From: Neobacillus niacini
GTDB taxonomy: Bacteria > Bacillota > Bacilli > Bacillales > Cytobacillaceae
NCBI RefSeq assembly: GCF_019749295.1
Contig: NZ_JACWFG010000012.1
Span: 124,001-188,000 of the forward strand
DNA length: 64,000 bases
Direction: 5' to 3'
Of the stretch, positions 28,891 to 37,510 are shown piece by piece. A program made the position numbers and the translations under genes. The notes under the pieces were generated by a model. That model did not search any database. It worked only from the letters and a program-made list of their open reading frames with translations, and was not told where the DNA came from. Position 1 is the stretch's first letter; each line of letters starts with the position of its first letter.

Positions 28891-28919
28891 TTGACTTACA
28901 CAGCAAATTTTTCTAGTTA
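28891..28919 (+). promoter_or_regulatory. Candidate sigma-A promoter of the M50-like gene
   Basis: TTGACT (28891-28896), a 17-bp spacer and TAGTTA (28914-28919) lie 62 bp before the ATG. Confidence 0.5.
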
Positions 28920-28980
28920 AGATTCTTTGTTTATCGGGTATATAAAAATATTCTACATCGAATAATTTAGGAGGATAATC

Positions 28981-29529
28981 ATGTTTGAATTCGCAGACAT
29001 AATAAAATTTCTAATCTCCTTTTTCGTAATCCTTCCTATCGTTACTCTTATCCATCTAAGCGGGCATATTTTTTTCGTTACACTCTTCAGAGGATCAGAG
29101 AAGAAAATCATAATAGGATGCGGGCCAATGGTATTTTGCATTTGGAATATTGAGGTAAGGAAATACTACTTCTGGAATGGGGCCTGCGAGTTTAAATCGT
29201 TAAAGCATGATAACCGTGTCACGAACACCTTAATATACCTTGGCGGGTCTTTATTCAACCTGATAAGTATCTTTCTGGTACAGGCCTTCATTTCTCAAGG
29301 AATTCTAGATAGTTCAGTTTTTTGGTCTCAGTTTACCTATTTCTCATTTTATATTTTATTTTTCTCCCTATTTCCTATGTATTTTTCAGATGGATCGCCC
29401 AGTGACGGGAAGGCGGCAGTACTCGCATTGAAAAAACAAGATGAAAAGAAAATAAGTGATGATATTCAATTCAGGAAAATTGAAGAGCAGGATAAACCCG
29501 AGGAACGATTCAGGGTTTGTAATAAGTAA
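28981..29529 (+). CDS. M50 (site-2 protease)-like membrane protein lacking catalytic Glu
   Basis: The 182-aa protein has an N-terminal membrane segment carrying H25-L-S-G-H29, in the position of the HExxH zinc motif of site-2 proteases but with Leu for Glu. GGSLFNLISIF and LFFSLFPMYFSDGSPSDGK correspond to the later 'G-x-xxN' and 'D-G' regions of the fold. The last 35 residues are charged and cytoplasmic. GGAGG precedes the ATG. It is probably a catalytically dead M50 homologue; whether it still binds zinc is unknown. It is monocistronic. Confidence 0.6.
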   Translation: MFEFADIIKFLISFFVILPIVTLIHLSGHIFFVTLFRGSEKKIIIGCGPMVFCIWNIEVRKYYFWNGACEFKSLKHDNRVTNTLIYLGGSLFNLISIFLVQAFISQGILDSSVFWSQFTYFSFYILFFSLFPMYFSDGSPSDGKAAVLALKKQDEKKISDDIQFRKIEEQDKPEERFRVCNK

Positions 29530-29583
29530 CTGATTTTTTTGTTTTTAAAAGTCTATTTCTTTAATGAAAGGAATACTCCCCTC

Positions 29584-29624
29584 AGCAGCAGGATCCCCCT
29601 ATTTGGGGTCTGCTGCTTCTTTTA
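29584..29624 (+). terminator. Terminator of the M50-like gene
   Basis: AGCAGCAG and CTGCTGCT pair with an inner CCCC/GGGG stem, followed by TCTTTT. Confidence 0.85.
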
Positions 29625-29651
29625 AACGATTTGCGAGACGCACTCAACATG
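29622..29651 (-). pseudogene. Short remnant resembling RlmCD C-terminus
   Basis: On the minus strand these 30 bases read HVECVSQIV followed by TAA; the intact rlmCD at 35.4 kb ends [12 protein letters not shown]. No upstream reading frame remains. It is a probable leftover of a lost paralogue or a duplicated fragment, but short enough to be coincidence. Confidence 0.35.
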
Positions 29652-29725
29652 CCTAGCCCCTACATTACCGATAATTTGGATATTACAAATTCAAAAGTTA
29701 ATAAATTAATAAAACATATTAGTGT

Positions 29726-29760
29726 AAAAAAACGGCATCCCTTTAATTGGGTACCGTTTT
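29726..29760. other. Inverted repeat in gene-free region
   Basis: AAAAACGG...CCGTTTT with an inner CCC/GGG stem and A and T runs on both sides looks like a bidirectional terminator, though no gene ends next to it. Confidence 0.5.
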
Positions 29761-29881
29761 CAAACTTTCAATTATTTAGAATAATTCCTAATTGACGGAA
29801 ATTTCATACAAATTGAACCTTACCATTTTTAACCTGTAAAAACGTTGATAAGTCAACCTTTGTTCAATAAGCTGTATAACC

Positions 29882-30045
29882 GCTACGCACTCCACGTGCG
29901 CAGAGTGTATGTGGCAACACATGAGGTGTTGGTGAGTTACACTTCATTTTTTACTATTCTTAATCGCAGACTATTTCAACACTAGTTGCGCAACGCACTC
30001 AACTTGCCAGAATGTATGTGGCAACACATGAGGTGTTGGTGAGTT
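29882..30045. repeat. Two direct repeats of about 57 bp
   Basis: Units at 29882-29938 and 29989-30045 share an identical 33-bp core (beginning TGTATGTGGCAACACATGAG) containing the hairpin CAACAC/GTGTTG, and a similar left arm ACGCACTC. Read on the minus strand the arms encode HVECVA and QVECVA. The rest of 29530-30088 contains no gene. Confidence 0.75.
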
Positions 30046-30088
30046 TTCAGAGACAGCAGAACTGTTCTGATGCCTTACACATGATTCA

Positions 30089-31213
30089 TTAAATTTCATT
30101 CAAAAATGACTGAATAAATGGTATAGCGGCGCCTATAGGTACTCCATTTTCCGGTGAACGGCTGATATAAATAAATGGGTCATTGCTAGGAAATGCCGCT
30201 TTTTCATTTACTTTTTCATGAAGAATTTCGATATCTTCCTCCGTTAAGTAAGCAGATAGATGACCACCTAGAATAAAATCTCTATTTAGAACAAGATGGA
30301 TATTGTTGATTGAAATGGCTAAATAATCTAAAAAGGCATTCCACCGCTTTACAAAAGAAGGGATTCTGGAACGTACCTGTAGAAAAAAGAAATCTAATGT
30401 TTCGTCTTCCTCTAGAAGTGCATTAACAGAGCTAAATGTTTCCATGCATCCTTTCTTCCCGCAGTAACAAACTGGACCATCTGGATGAATCGTCATATGT
30501 TCAACTGTCCCACTATGCCCTTCTTTTCCCATATAGATTTGACTATTTATGATAATCGCACCCCCAAGGTGCGGACCAATCGATAGATAAACTGCATCGC
30601 CAATATCATTTCTAACCCACAACTCTGTTGTTGCCGCACACTTTGCATCATGTAAAAACATACATGGATAAGGGAGATACTGTGAAAACACTTCAATGCC
30701 TAATCCTGTAGCAACTAATATTTTTCCGTAAGTAATATTTTTTCCGTCATTGGACGTTAATCCTTGTACGGCAAAGCCAATACCTAGAATCTTCTCTTCA
30801 ATCACATCGAGAGACGAGATGAAAGATTGTATAGCTTTACTTAACTCTTTGTAATAACGATCTTCATTGGAATAATCCATCGCTAGTCTCTCTTGCTGAA
30901 AAGCAGACCCAAGCAAATCAATGGCCAGAATCTGTACACTCCTCTTCTGAATCTCTACTCCTATGCTAATCCGAGCCTGAGGGCAAATGGCATAAGCCGC
31001 TGCACGCCTTCCCACAGAAGATTCAAACTGCCCGCTCTTCTCAATCAATTTTTCTTTTTCCAAGCGAACAAGGTTCTGAGTGACCGTCGGTAAACTCAAA
31101 TGAAGTTGATTGGCAATTTCTTGTTTCGAAAGCTTCTCATTTTGAAAAATGAGGTGGTAGATCGATGAGTAATTGCCTTTTTTTATATCTTTAAATGTAA
31201 TGCTGTTATCCAT
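30089..31213 (-). CDS. ROK-family transcriptional regulator of the polyol cluster
   Basis: The 374-aa repressor has a winged helix-turn-helix (LSKQEIANQLHLSLPTVTQN, residues 28-47) and a ROK sugar-kinase-like core with the zinc motif CYCGKKGCMETF. It resembles XylR/NagC-type ROK regulators. It is divergent from the SDR - FGGY kinase - symporter genes, and identical operator-like repeats stand before both. It should respond to the sugar alcohol, or the derived keto sugar or its phosphate. GAGG lies ten bases before the ATG. Confidence 0.9.
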   Translation of the reverse strand: MDNSITFKDIKKGNYSSIYHLIFQNEKLSKQEIANQLHLSLPTVTQNLVRLEKEKLIEKSGQFESSVGRRAAAYAICPQARISIGVEIQKRSVQILAIDLLGSAFQQERLAMDYSNEDRYYKELSKAIQSFISSLDVIEEKILGIGFAVQGLTSNDGKNITYGKILVATGLGIEVFSQYLPYPCMFLHDAKCAATTELWVRNDIGDAVYLSIGPHLGGAIIINSQIYMGKEGHSGTVEHMTIHPDGPVCYCGKKGCMETFSSVNALLEEDETLDFFFLQVRSRIPSFVKRWNAFLDYLAISINNIHLVLNRDFILGGHLSAYLTEEDIEILHEKVNEKAAFPSNDPFIYISRSPENGVPIGAAIPFIQSFLNEI

Positions 31214-31227
31214 GGAGAAAATACCTC

Positions 31228-31251
31228 ATTTTATAAACCAATTTTATAAAA
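31228..31251 (-). promoter_or_regulatory. Operator-like repeat pair before the ROK gene
   Basis: ATTTTATAAA at 31228 and ATTTTATAAAA at 31241 are 13 bp apart and 15 bp from the regulator's start codon. TTTTATAAAA is itself palindromic. Confidence 0.55.
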
Positions 31252-31342
31252 ACATTTACCTTAACTGCATCAAATATATCACAATAGCGGATATAATCAC
31301 AGTTTGTCATAAAGTATCCGCCAATTTTAAATTTAATATTTA

Positions 31343-31371
31343 TTGACTATCAGAAAAAATCGCTTTATTAT
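31343..31371 (+). promoter_or_regulatory. Sigma-A promoter of the polyol operon
   Basis: TTGACT (31343-31348), a 17-bp spacer and TATTAT (31366-31371). Confidence 0.8.
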
Positions 31372-31379
31372 GTAAATAT

Positions 31380-31403
31380 ATTTTATAAAAGTATTTTACA
31401 AAA
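31380..31403 (+). promoter_or_regulatory. Operator-like repeat pair before the polyol operon
   Basis: ATTTTATAAAA at 31380 and ATTTTACAAAA at 31393 are 13 bp apart, just after the -10 element, where a bound repressor would block initiation. The spacing equals that of the pair at 31228. Confidence 0.6.
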
Positions 31404-31429
31404 TAAATTAATAAAAGGGAATGAAGAAA

Positions 31430-32206
31430 ATGGGGATTATTGAAAAAATGAGATTGGACGGAAAAAAGATTTTTGTAACAGGCGGCGCAAGGGGTATCGG
31501 TAAAAGTGTGGCAACGGCTTTTGCTGAAGCAGGAGCAGATATAGCGATTGTGGACTTGGATATTGAGGAAGCCACAAAGACAGCTAAGGAACTTGAAGAA
31601 AATAACCGTATCAAGTCAATTGCGATCAAAGCAGATGTCACCAACCCGGCAGATGTAGATGCCATGATCGAAACCATACTAGAAGCATTTGGTCGTTTAG
31701 ATGTTGCTTTTTGTAATGCGGGCATCTGCATGAATGTACCAGCAGAGGAAATGACCTTTGAACAGTGGAAAAAAGTCATTGATATTAATCTTACCGGTGT
31801 ATTTTTAACGGCCCAGGCTGCTGGAAAAGTCATGTTAAAACAAGGCGGCGGTTCGATTATTAATACGGCTTCGATGTCAGGACATATTGTGAATGTGCCG
31901 CAGCCACAGTGCTCATATAACGCCTCTAAAGCAGGAGTCATCCAGTTAACCAAATCACTGGCAGTGGAATGGGCAACAAGAAATGTACGGGTAAATTGTA
32001 TCAGTCCAGGATATATCGGAACAGAACTTACCCTAAATTCTCCAAGCTTACAGCCATTGATCCAACAGTGGAATGAAATGGCACCGCTTCACCGAATGGG
32101 TAGACCAGAAGAACTTCAGTCCATTTGTGTTTATCTGGCAGGAGACACTAGCAGCTTTACTACAGGATCTGACTTTGTCATCGATGGAGCTTTCACTTGC
32201 ATTTAA
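31430..32206 (+). CDS. SDR-family polyol dehydrogenase / keto-sugar reductase
   Basis: The classical short-chain dehydrogenase has a Rossmann motif TGGARGIG, NAG at the CNAG site, catalytic Asn in DINLTG, Ser in NTASMSG and the YNASK Tyr-Lys pair. GHIVNVPQPQCSYNASKAGV is typical of the arabinitol / mannitol / sorbose reductase branch. It probably oxidises a sugar alcohol to a ketose (for example xylulose). The ATG at 31430 has AAAAGGG ten bases upstream; an ATG at 31421 is only one base from that site. It is the first gene of the operon, with kinase and symporter following. Confidence 0.85.
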   Translation: MGIIEKMRLDGKKIFVTGGARGIGKSVATAFAEAGADIAIVDLDIEEATKTAKELEENNRIKSIAIKADVTNPADVDAMIETILEAFGRLDVAFCNAGICMNVPAEEMTFEQWKKVIDINLTGVFLTAQAAGKVMLKQGGGSIINTASMSGHIVNVPQPQCSYNASKAGVIQLTKSLAVEWATRNVRVNCISPGYIGTELTLNSPSLQPLIQQWNEMAPLHRMGRPEELQSICVYLAGDTSSFTTGSDFVIDGAFTCI

Positions 32207-32234
32207 TAGATTAATAGATTAGGAGGATTCATCA

Positions 32235-33764
32235 ATGAATTACTTACTCGGTACAGATATCGGAACATCCGGTACCAAAACAATCCTAATGGACACAGAA
32301 GGCAATCTGATTGCTCAAGATTTACAGGAATACGATGTGTTAACCCCAAAGCCATTATGGGCCGAGCAATGGCCGGATGTATGGCTGGATGCAACGAAAA
32401 CATCGATTAAAAACACGGTACAAAAGTCAGGAATATCCGCAGAAAAAATCCGCGGGATCGCCATTAGCGGGCTATATGGAGGTTCAGGAATTCCATTGGA
32501 CGAAAACATGGAACCTGTTAGGCCGTGCATGATTTGGATGGACCGAAGAGCCGAAGGAGAAACACAGTGGGTCTTAGATCATATTGGAGAAGAAAAACTC
32601 CGCGAAATTACCCATAATGGAGCCGACCCTTATTACGGCTATACCAAAATGTTATGGATGAAAAATCATGAACCAGAAAATTGGCAGAAAACCAAGCTAT
32701 TCCTTCCACCGAACGATTATGTGATTTTTAAATTAACAGGAGAAATTGCAATTGATTATTCGTCTGCAGGAAATATCGGCGGAATTTTCGATATGAATAA
32801 CCGAACCTGGTCTAAAGAAATGTTGGATGCCATGGGAATTCCTCTGTCGCTGATGCCGGAGAAAGTCGTGGAATCAACTGACATTGTAGGTGGATTGACA
32901 AAGGAAGCCGCAGCGGAGTTGGGGCTTTCGGAAGGAATGCCTGTTGTAGCCAGTGGGATTGACTGTGGTGCTGCCAATATCGGCCTTGGCGTATTTGAAT
33001 CTGGTATTTATGCAGCAGCCATTGGAACTTCGATGTGCGCAGCCTTAATTTCCGATCAACCAGTGAAAGGCAAGGATCTGATTGTCTGGCCTTATTTATA
33101 TGATGCGAAAAGACTTTCCTATTATTTTGCCGGCGGCGCTACAGCTGGAGCGATTGTAAAATGGTTCCGTCAAACGATGTGTCAATATGAATTGGAAATA
33201 GAAAAAGCAGGCGGGAAAAATGCCTATGATGTGTTAAATGAACAGGCCGCAGACATTTCAGTTGGAAGCGATGGGTTAATCGTCCTTCCTTACTTTATGG
33301 GAGAAAGAAGCCCTATTTGGGATTCTGATGCAAAAGGTACTATCGTGGGACTTTCATTGGCACATACAAAGGCTCATATTTATCGTGCCTTTCTGGAAGC
33401 GGTCGCCTTTTCCTTGCGGGATGCTATTGAAGCGACCGGAGAAAATCTAGGTGAATATATTTTACTTGCCGGCGGCGTTACAAAATCAAAATTGTGGAGA
33501 CAAATTTTTGCCGATGTCACTGGCTATCCAGTGGTTTGCCCGATATATGATGTAGAAGCAAATATGGGCGATGTCATGCTTGCTGGAATTGGGACAGGTC
33601 TTCTTTCTTATGAAGATGTAAAGCAATGGCAGGTTCTCGATCAGAAAATTATGCCCAATAAAGAGAATCATAGGAAATATAATGACTATTACCAAGTTTA
33701 TAAATCTATCTATCAAAATTTAAAATCTGACATGAAAACGTTGACAAGACTTTCTGCAACCTGA
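32235..33764 (+). CDS. FGGY-family carbohydrate kinase (xylulokinase-like)
   Basis: The 509-aa kinase has LGTDIGTSGTKTILMD at the N-terminus (phosphate 1), the sugar-contact region SGLYGGSGIPLDE and WMDRRAEGE, and LAGGVTKSKLWRQIFADVTG (adenosine motif) near the C-terminus. It should phosphorylate the ketose made by the upstream dehydrogenase. TTAGGAGG lies nine bases before the ATG, 28 bp after the SDR gene. Xylulose or ribulose are the likely substrates, but FGGY specificity cannot be read reliably. Confidence 0.87.
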   Translation: MNYLLGTDIGTSGTKTILMDTEGNLIAQDLQEYDVLTPKPLWAEQWPDVWLDATKTSIKNTVQKSGISAEKIRGIAISGLYGGSGIPLDENMEPVRPCMIWMDRRAEGETQWVLDHIGEEKLREITHNGADPYYGYTKMLWMKNHEPENWQKTKLFLPPNDYVIFKLTGEIAIDYSSAGNIGGIFDMNNRTWSKEMLDAMGIPLSLMPEKVVESTDIVGGLTKEAAAELGLSEGMPVVASGIDCGAANIGLGVFESGIYAAAIGTSMCAALISDQPVKGKDLIVWPYLYDAKRLSYYFAGGATAGAIVKWFRQTMCQYELEIEKAGGKNAYDVLNEQAADISVGSDGLIVLPYFMGERSPIWDSDAKGTIVGLSLAHTKAHIYRAFLEAVAFSLRDAIEATGENLGEYILLAGGVTKSKLWRQIFADVTGYPVVCPIYDVEANMGDVMLAGIGTGLLSYEDVKQWQVLDQKIMPNKENHRKYNDYYQVYKSIYQNLKSDMKTLTRLSAT

Positions 33765-33811
33765 TTTGAGCATATGCTTTACCAATTTTAAAAAAAGGAT
33801 ATGTGATAGAA

Positions 33812-35158
33812 ATGAATAAATGGAAAAAAAGAATTGGATACGGGGCGGGCGACTTCGCCTGCAACCTCGTATTTAGTACAATGGCGTCTTACCTGTTGTT
33901 TTTTTATACTGATGTCTTTGGGATCACCGCAACTGTTGCCGGTACCTTAATGTTAGTAACCAAAATCATTGATGCCTTTGCCGATACCGGTATGGGATTA
34001 TTGGTTGACCGGACTCGTACTAGATGGGGACAAGGAAGACCCTACTTCATAATCGGAGCCATTCCGTTTGCTGTCTTTACCGTCATGACCTTTATTGTTC
34101 CGGATTTCAGTATGTCAGGAAAGATCCTCTGGGCGTATATCACTTATTGCTTGTTGAATATTGCTTATACGGTAGTTAATATCCCATTAAATACGATTGT
34201 ACCGAGGTTAACTTCCGATAACCACGAGCGAAACTGGTTAGTATCGACTCGTATGATTTGCGCGTTAATTGGAACCGCTTTAGTCATGACGATCACGACG
34301 CCGATGGTTAATTTCTTCGGTCAAGGAGATAACCAAAAGGGTTATTTGATTACGATGTCCGTTTATGGCATTGCTGCGGTGTTCGTATTTGTGTTTACCT
34401 TTATGAATACTAAGGAGGTAGTTCCGCCAACCGTTCAACCAGGAAAATCTTCTTTTAAACAGGATTTCAAAGGATTGACTGGCCCTGCCGTTATTTTCTT
34501 TATCTTGAACTTTCTTTACTTTGGTCTTTTTGTCATTAGAAATACGACCGTTATCTACTATTTCACGTATAATCTGGGCCGTCCGGATTGGCTGACGTTC
34601 GTAGGACTTTTCGGTATTCTCTCAGGTCTGCCAATGTTGCTGCTTTTGCCTTGGCTCCAAAAGAAAATGCCGAAGAAAAATGTATTGCTTCTCAGTACAG
34701 TCATTTATATTCTTGGAGATTTTGTCATTTATTTTGGAAAGTCATCACCTGTCCTACTGATTGCCGGCTTAGCAATTACCGGACTTGGTATCTATGGCAT
34801 CTTCGGCACCACTTTTTCGATTCAGCCGGATGTTATTGATTATTCAGAGTACAAAAACCATCGAAGTATTGCGGGGATGATTGCCGCTTTCCAAGGATTT
34901 TTTGTAAAAGTAAGCTTAGGCCTTGGAAGTGCACTTGTAGGAGTTATTTTGAAAATGGGTGGCTATATCCCGAATGTTAAACAAACTGCAACCGCTTTAA
35001 ATTATATTGAAACCAGCTTTATCTGGATACCACTAATCATCTGTATACTAATCGCAATCACCATGATTCCCTATAAACTTGATGCTAAACGGGCAGAAAT
35101 GGACTTAGAACTTGAACGCCGCCGATCAGAAGCAACACCAATTGAAAATGTTGTTTGA
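33812..35158 (+). CDS. GPH-family sugar:cation symporter
   Basis: The product of about 448 aa has twelve membrane segments and begins MNKWKKRIGYGAGDFACNLV, the signature of glycoside-pentoside-hexuronide symporters (XynB/YnaJ group). DAFADTGMGLLVDRTRTRWG and QPDVIDYSEYKNHRS are the conserved loop motifs. It probably imports the polyol with Na+ or H+. The start may be the ATG at 33812 or the GTG at 33803. It is the last gene of the operon. Confidence 0.88.
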   Translation: MNKWKKRIGYGAGDFACNLVFSTMASYLLFFYTDVFGITATVAGTLMLVTKIIDAFADTGMGLLVDRTRTRWGQGRPYFIIGAIPFAVFTVMTFIVPDFSMSGKILWAYITYCLLNIAYTVVNIPLNTIVPRLTSDNHERNWLVSTRMICALIGTALVMTITTPMVNFFGQGDNQKGYLITMSVYGIAAVFVFVFTFMNTKEVVPPTVQPGKSSFKQDFKGLTGPAVIFFILNFLYFGLFVIRNTTVIYYFTYNLGRPDWLTFVGLFGILSGLPMLLLLPWLQKKMPKKNVLLLSTVIYILGDFVIYFGKSSPVLLIAGLAITGLGIYGIFGTTFSIQPDVIDYSEYKNHRSIAGMIAAFQGFFVKVSLGLGSALVGVILKMGGYIPNVKQTATALNYIETSFIWIPLIICILIAITMIPYKLDAKRAEMDLELERRRSEATPIENVV

Positions 35159-35203
35159 TGCATTGAGACGGTTCCTTTAGGGGACGACTAATCAGTTAAG
35201 TGT

Positions 35204-35245
35204 GAAGGAAAGTAGAGAGCACTGTCTCTCTGCTTCTTCATACTT
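35204..35245 (+). terminator. Terminator of the polyol operon
   Basis: GTAGAGAG, loop CACTGT, CTCTCTGC with outer GAAG/CTTC pairs, then TACTTTAATT; the T run is weak. Confidence 0.55.
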
Positions 35246-35298
35246 TAATTCGGTTAGGTGTATAATAAGTTGGTATGTTATCAGAGTTTGTTATGCCA

Positions 35299-35335
35299 GA
35301 AAAAGCCCGGATTCGTAATCGAACAAACCCGGGTT
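35299..35335 (-). terminator. Terminator of rlmCD
   Basis: On the minus strand CCCGG and CCGGG pair, with an inner TTCG/CGAA, followed by CTTTTTC. Confidence 0.8.
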
Positions 35336-35397
35336 GATATTGAATTAGAATCGACAATCGGTAATGTTTATTTTTATGAGATGTGTTTATTATTATT

Positions 35398-36771
35398 TTA
35401 CACTTTTAAAATGAGCTGCGAGACACACTCCACATGTGTCGTCTGCGGAAACATATCAACAGGCTGTACTTCAACGGTTTTATAACCGCCATCTTCTAAA
35501 ATCCTTAAATCACGAGCCAAAGTGGCTGGGTTACAAGAAACGTAGACAACCTTTTTCGGCTTCATTTCAATAATCGTTTGCAAAAATGTTTCATCACAGC
35601 CCTTGCGCGGTGGATCTACAACCAACACATCAGCTGAATTCCCTTCTTTATACCACTTCGGAATTACAACTTCCGCTTCCCCGGCTGCAAACTCCACATT
35701 ATTCATACCATTAAGCTCTGCATTCCGTTTCGCATCTTCAATCGCTTCTGGTACCACTTCTACTCCGAAAACCTTCTTTGCCTTTTGGGCTAAAAATAAG
35801 GAAATGGTTCCAATCCCGCAATAGGCGTCGATGACAGACTCTTCCCCAGTAAGCCCTGCGTATTCTAATGCCTTGTCATAAAGAACCTTCGTTTGAACCG
35901 GGTTCACCTGATAGAAGGACAGCGCAGAGATAGCAAACTTAACATCACCTATTAAATCATAGATTACTTCATTGCCCCAGAGGACGGTTGTTTTCTCTCC
36001 AAGGATCACATTTGTACGCTTTGAATTCACGTTATGTACAATCGACTTTACTTTCGGAAGGCGGGCGATAATCTTCTCCACTAACTTGTCTTTGTTTGGA
36101 ATATCAGCTGTTCTGGTAATAAGCACAACCATCAGTTCGCCTGTTTGTTGACCATAGCGTGCCATAATATGGCGAAGGACACCTTTATGAGACTCCTCTT
36201 GATAGGGAGAGATTCCTAACTCACTGCATATTACCTTAACTGCTTGAACGGCTTCATTAATTTCAGGCAGCTGGATCAGACTCTCGTCTGTGTCCACGAT
36301 TTCATGACTTCTAGGTTTAAAAAATCCAGCAATCAGCTTACCGTCCTTCTCACCGACTGGAACCTGTGCTTTATTTCGATAATGCCATGGGTTTTCCATT
36401 CCTAGAATTGGGTGGACTGTCACGTCCTCTAGCTTACCAATACGAGTCAGCACCTGACGCACTTGATTCTCCTTGTATTTCAGCTGTCCTTCATAACTGA
36501 TGTGCTCAAGCTGGCATCCGCCATACTTATGCAGCTCACTGCCGGGCACTTCTACACGGTATGGGCTTTTTTCATAAAGTTCAATTAAACGTCCGAAGCC
36601 GTAGCCTTTGTTTACTTTAATGACTTTAATCTGTGCCTTTTCACCGGGCAGACCATTGGGAATGAATAATGGAAAGCCTTCAACCTTCGCGACCCCTGCA
36701 CCATCATGAGTTAAATCTTCAAATACAACATCTATATAATCATTTTTTTGAACGGGTATTTTTTTTTTCAT
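35398..36771 (-). CDS. rlmCD: 23S rRNA (uracil-5-)-methyltransferase RlmCD
   Basis: The 457-aa TrmA-family enzyme has a TRAM RNA-binding domain (residues 1-60), an SAM site [14 protein letters not shown], the metal/base motif DPPRKGCDE and the catalytic Cys in [13 protein letters not shown]. Its C-terminus is [16 protein letters not shown]. It corresponds to B. subtilis YefA, which methylates U747 and U1939 of 23S rRNA. AAAGGAAG precedes the ATG. In B. subtilis it is near dgkB and gatCAB, as here. Confidence 0.9.
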   Translation of the reverse strand: MKKKIPVQKNDYIDVVFEDLTHDGAGVAKVEGFPLFIPNGLPGEKAQIKVIKVNKGYGFGRLIELYEKSPYRVEVPGSELHKYGGCQLEHISYEGQLKYKENQVRQVLTRIGKLEDVTVHPILGMENPWHYRNKAQVPVGEKDGKLIAGFFKPRSHEIVDTDESLIQLPEINEAVQAVKVICSELGISPYQEESHKGVLRHIMARYGQQTGELMVVLITRTADIPNKDKLVEKIIARLPKVKSIVHNVNSKRTNVILGEKTTVLWGNEVIYDLIGDVKFAISALSFYQVNPVQTKVLYDKALEYAGLTGEESVIDAYCGIGTISLFLAQKAKKVFGVEVVPEAIEDAKRNAELNGMNNVEFAAGEAEVVIPKWYKEGNSADVLVVDPPRKGCDETFLQTIIEMKPKKVVYVSCNPATLARDLRILEDGGYKTVEVQPVDMFPQTTHVECVSQLILKV

Positions 36772-36894
36772 TTTTTACTTCCTTTACTCCGATTTGACTA
36801 GCAAGATTGTATCATAAACCCAATCTAATTGCGAAATCAGCCATACATTGATTCTATCCAATTTACTTTCGCGTAAAATGTCGGAGCATTTTAA

Positions 36895-36923
36895 TTTAAC
36901 AATATAACAAAAGTGTTTATAAT
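36895..36923 (+). promoter_or_regulatory. Candidate promoter of the small membrane proteins
   Basis: TATAAT at 36918-36923 with TTTAAC 17 bp upstream. Confidence 0.6.
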
Positions 36924-36953
36924 TAAAACCATTCCCAGAAGGAGGTGATTACG

Positions 36954-37283
36954 ATAAAGAAGGAAAAAATTCTTTCGATCGCATTGCTCCTTGCCTTCGT
37001 ATCCTTTACCGTTTTTCTTCACCAGTCTAAGACCATTACTCATCTGCATCATGAACATAAAGCAGTCTTAACAATTGATGAGTGGAATACACAATCAACA
37101 TCTGACGATGAAGATAAACATCTATACCATCTATACTTTATTGGAGCATTTGCCTTAATTTCACAGATCGTAGTCACCCTTCACAGAGCTTCCCCAAGAA
37201 TACACACCAAGAGTCTTATTTTCCTTCTACCCGTTTTTCATCAATCGAATTACGTGATCTCCTCTCCTGAATTGTTAAATTAA
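36954..37283 (+). CDS. Small two-pass membrane protein with AUA start
   Basis: The product of about 109 aa would begin (M)KKEKILSIALLLAF, a membrane segment, then HLHHEHK, an acidic stretch STSDDEDKH and a second membrane segment FIGAFALISQIVV. A perfect Shine-Dalgarno AGAAGGAGGTGAT ends eight bases before ATA; the only standard in-frame start (GTG 36945) is inside that site. The family is not recognised. It lies immediately upstream of the 37-aa membrane protein, probably in one transcript. Confidence 0.6.
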   Translation: MKKEKILSIALLLAFVSFTVFLHQSKTITHLHHEHKAVLTIDEWNTQSTSDDEDKHLYHLYFIGAFALISQIVVTLHRASPRIHTKSLIFLLPVFHQSNYVISSPELLN

Positions 37284-37310
37284 GAATTTACAATAAGGGA
37301 GGAATAATGA

Positions 37311-37424
37311 ATGTGGATTCGCTTTTTGATGATTGGTGTATTTTCCTTAACAGCAGCAGGAATGCTTACGTATCAAGGCATAGAAATTTATCATGCTTTC
37401 ATGGATTTCTTTAAAAATAAATAA
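37311..37424 (+). CDS. 37-aa single-pass membrane microprotein
   Basis: The frame begins MWIRFLMIGVFSLTAAGML, one membrane helix, then YQGIEIYHAFMDFFKNK. GGGAGG lies eight bases before the ATG. An overlapping frame from 37307 has poorer spacing and a soluble, low-complexity product. Unrecognised; co-transcribed with the gene before it, ending at a strong terminator. Confidence 0.6.
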   Translation: MWIRFLMIGVFSLTAAGMLTYQGIEIYHAFMDFFKNK

Positions 37425-37435
37425 AGTTTAAGGTT

Positions 37436-37480
37436 GAATCCCGCGGAACTTTGGCAATGGTATCGCGGGATTCTTAGTTT
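37436..37480 (+). terminator. Terminator of the small membrane protein pair
   Basis: GAATCCCGCG and CGCGGGATTC, an 18-base loop, then TTAGTTTATTTT. Confidence 0.85.
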
Positions 37481-37510
37481 ATTTTCCGCGAGCTCCTAGC
37501 CTTCGGAAAC

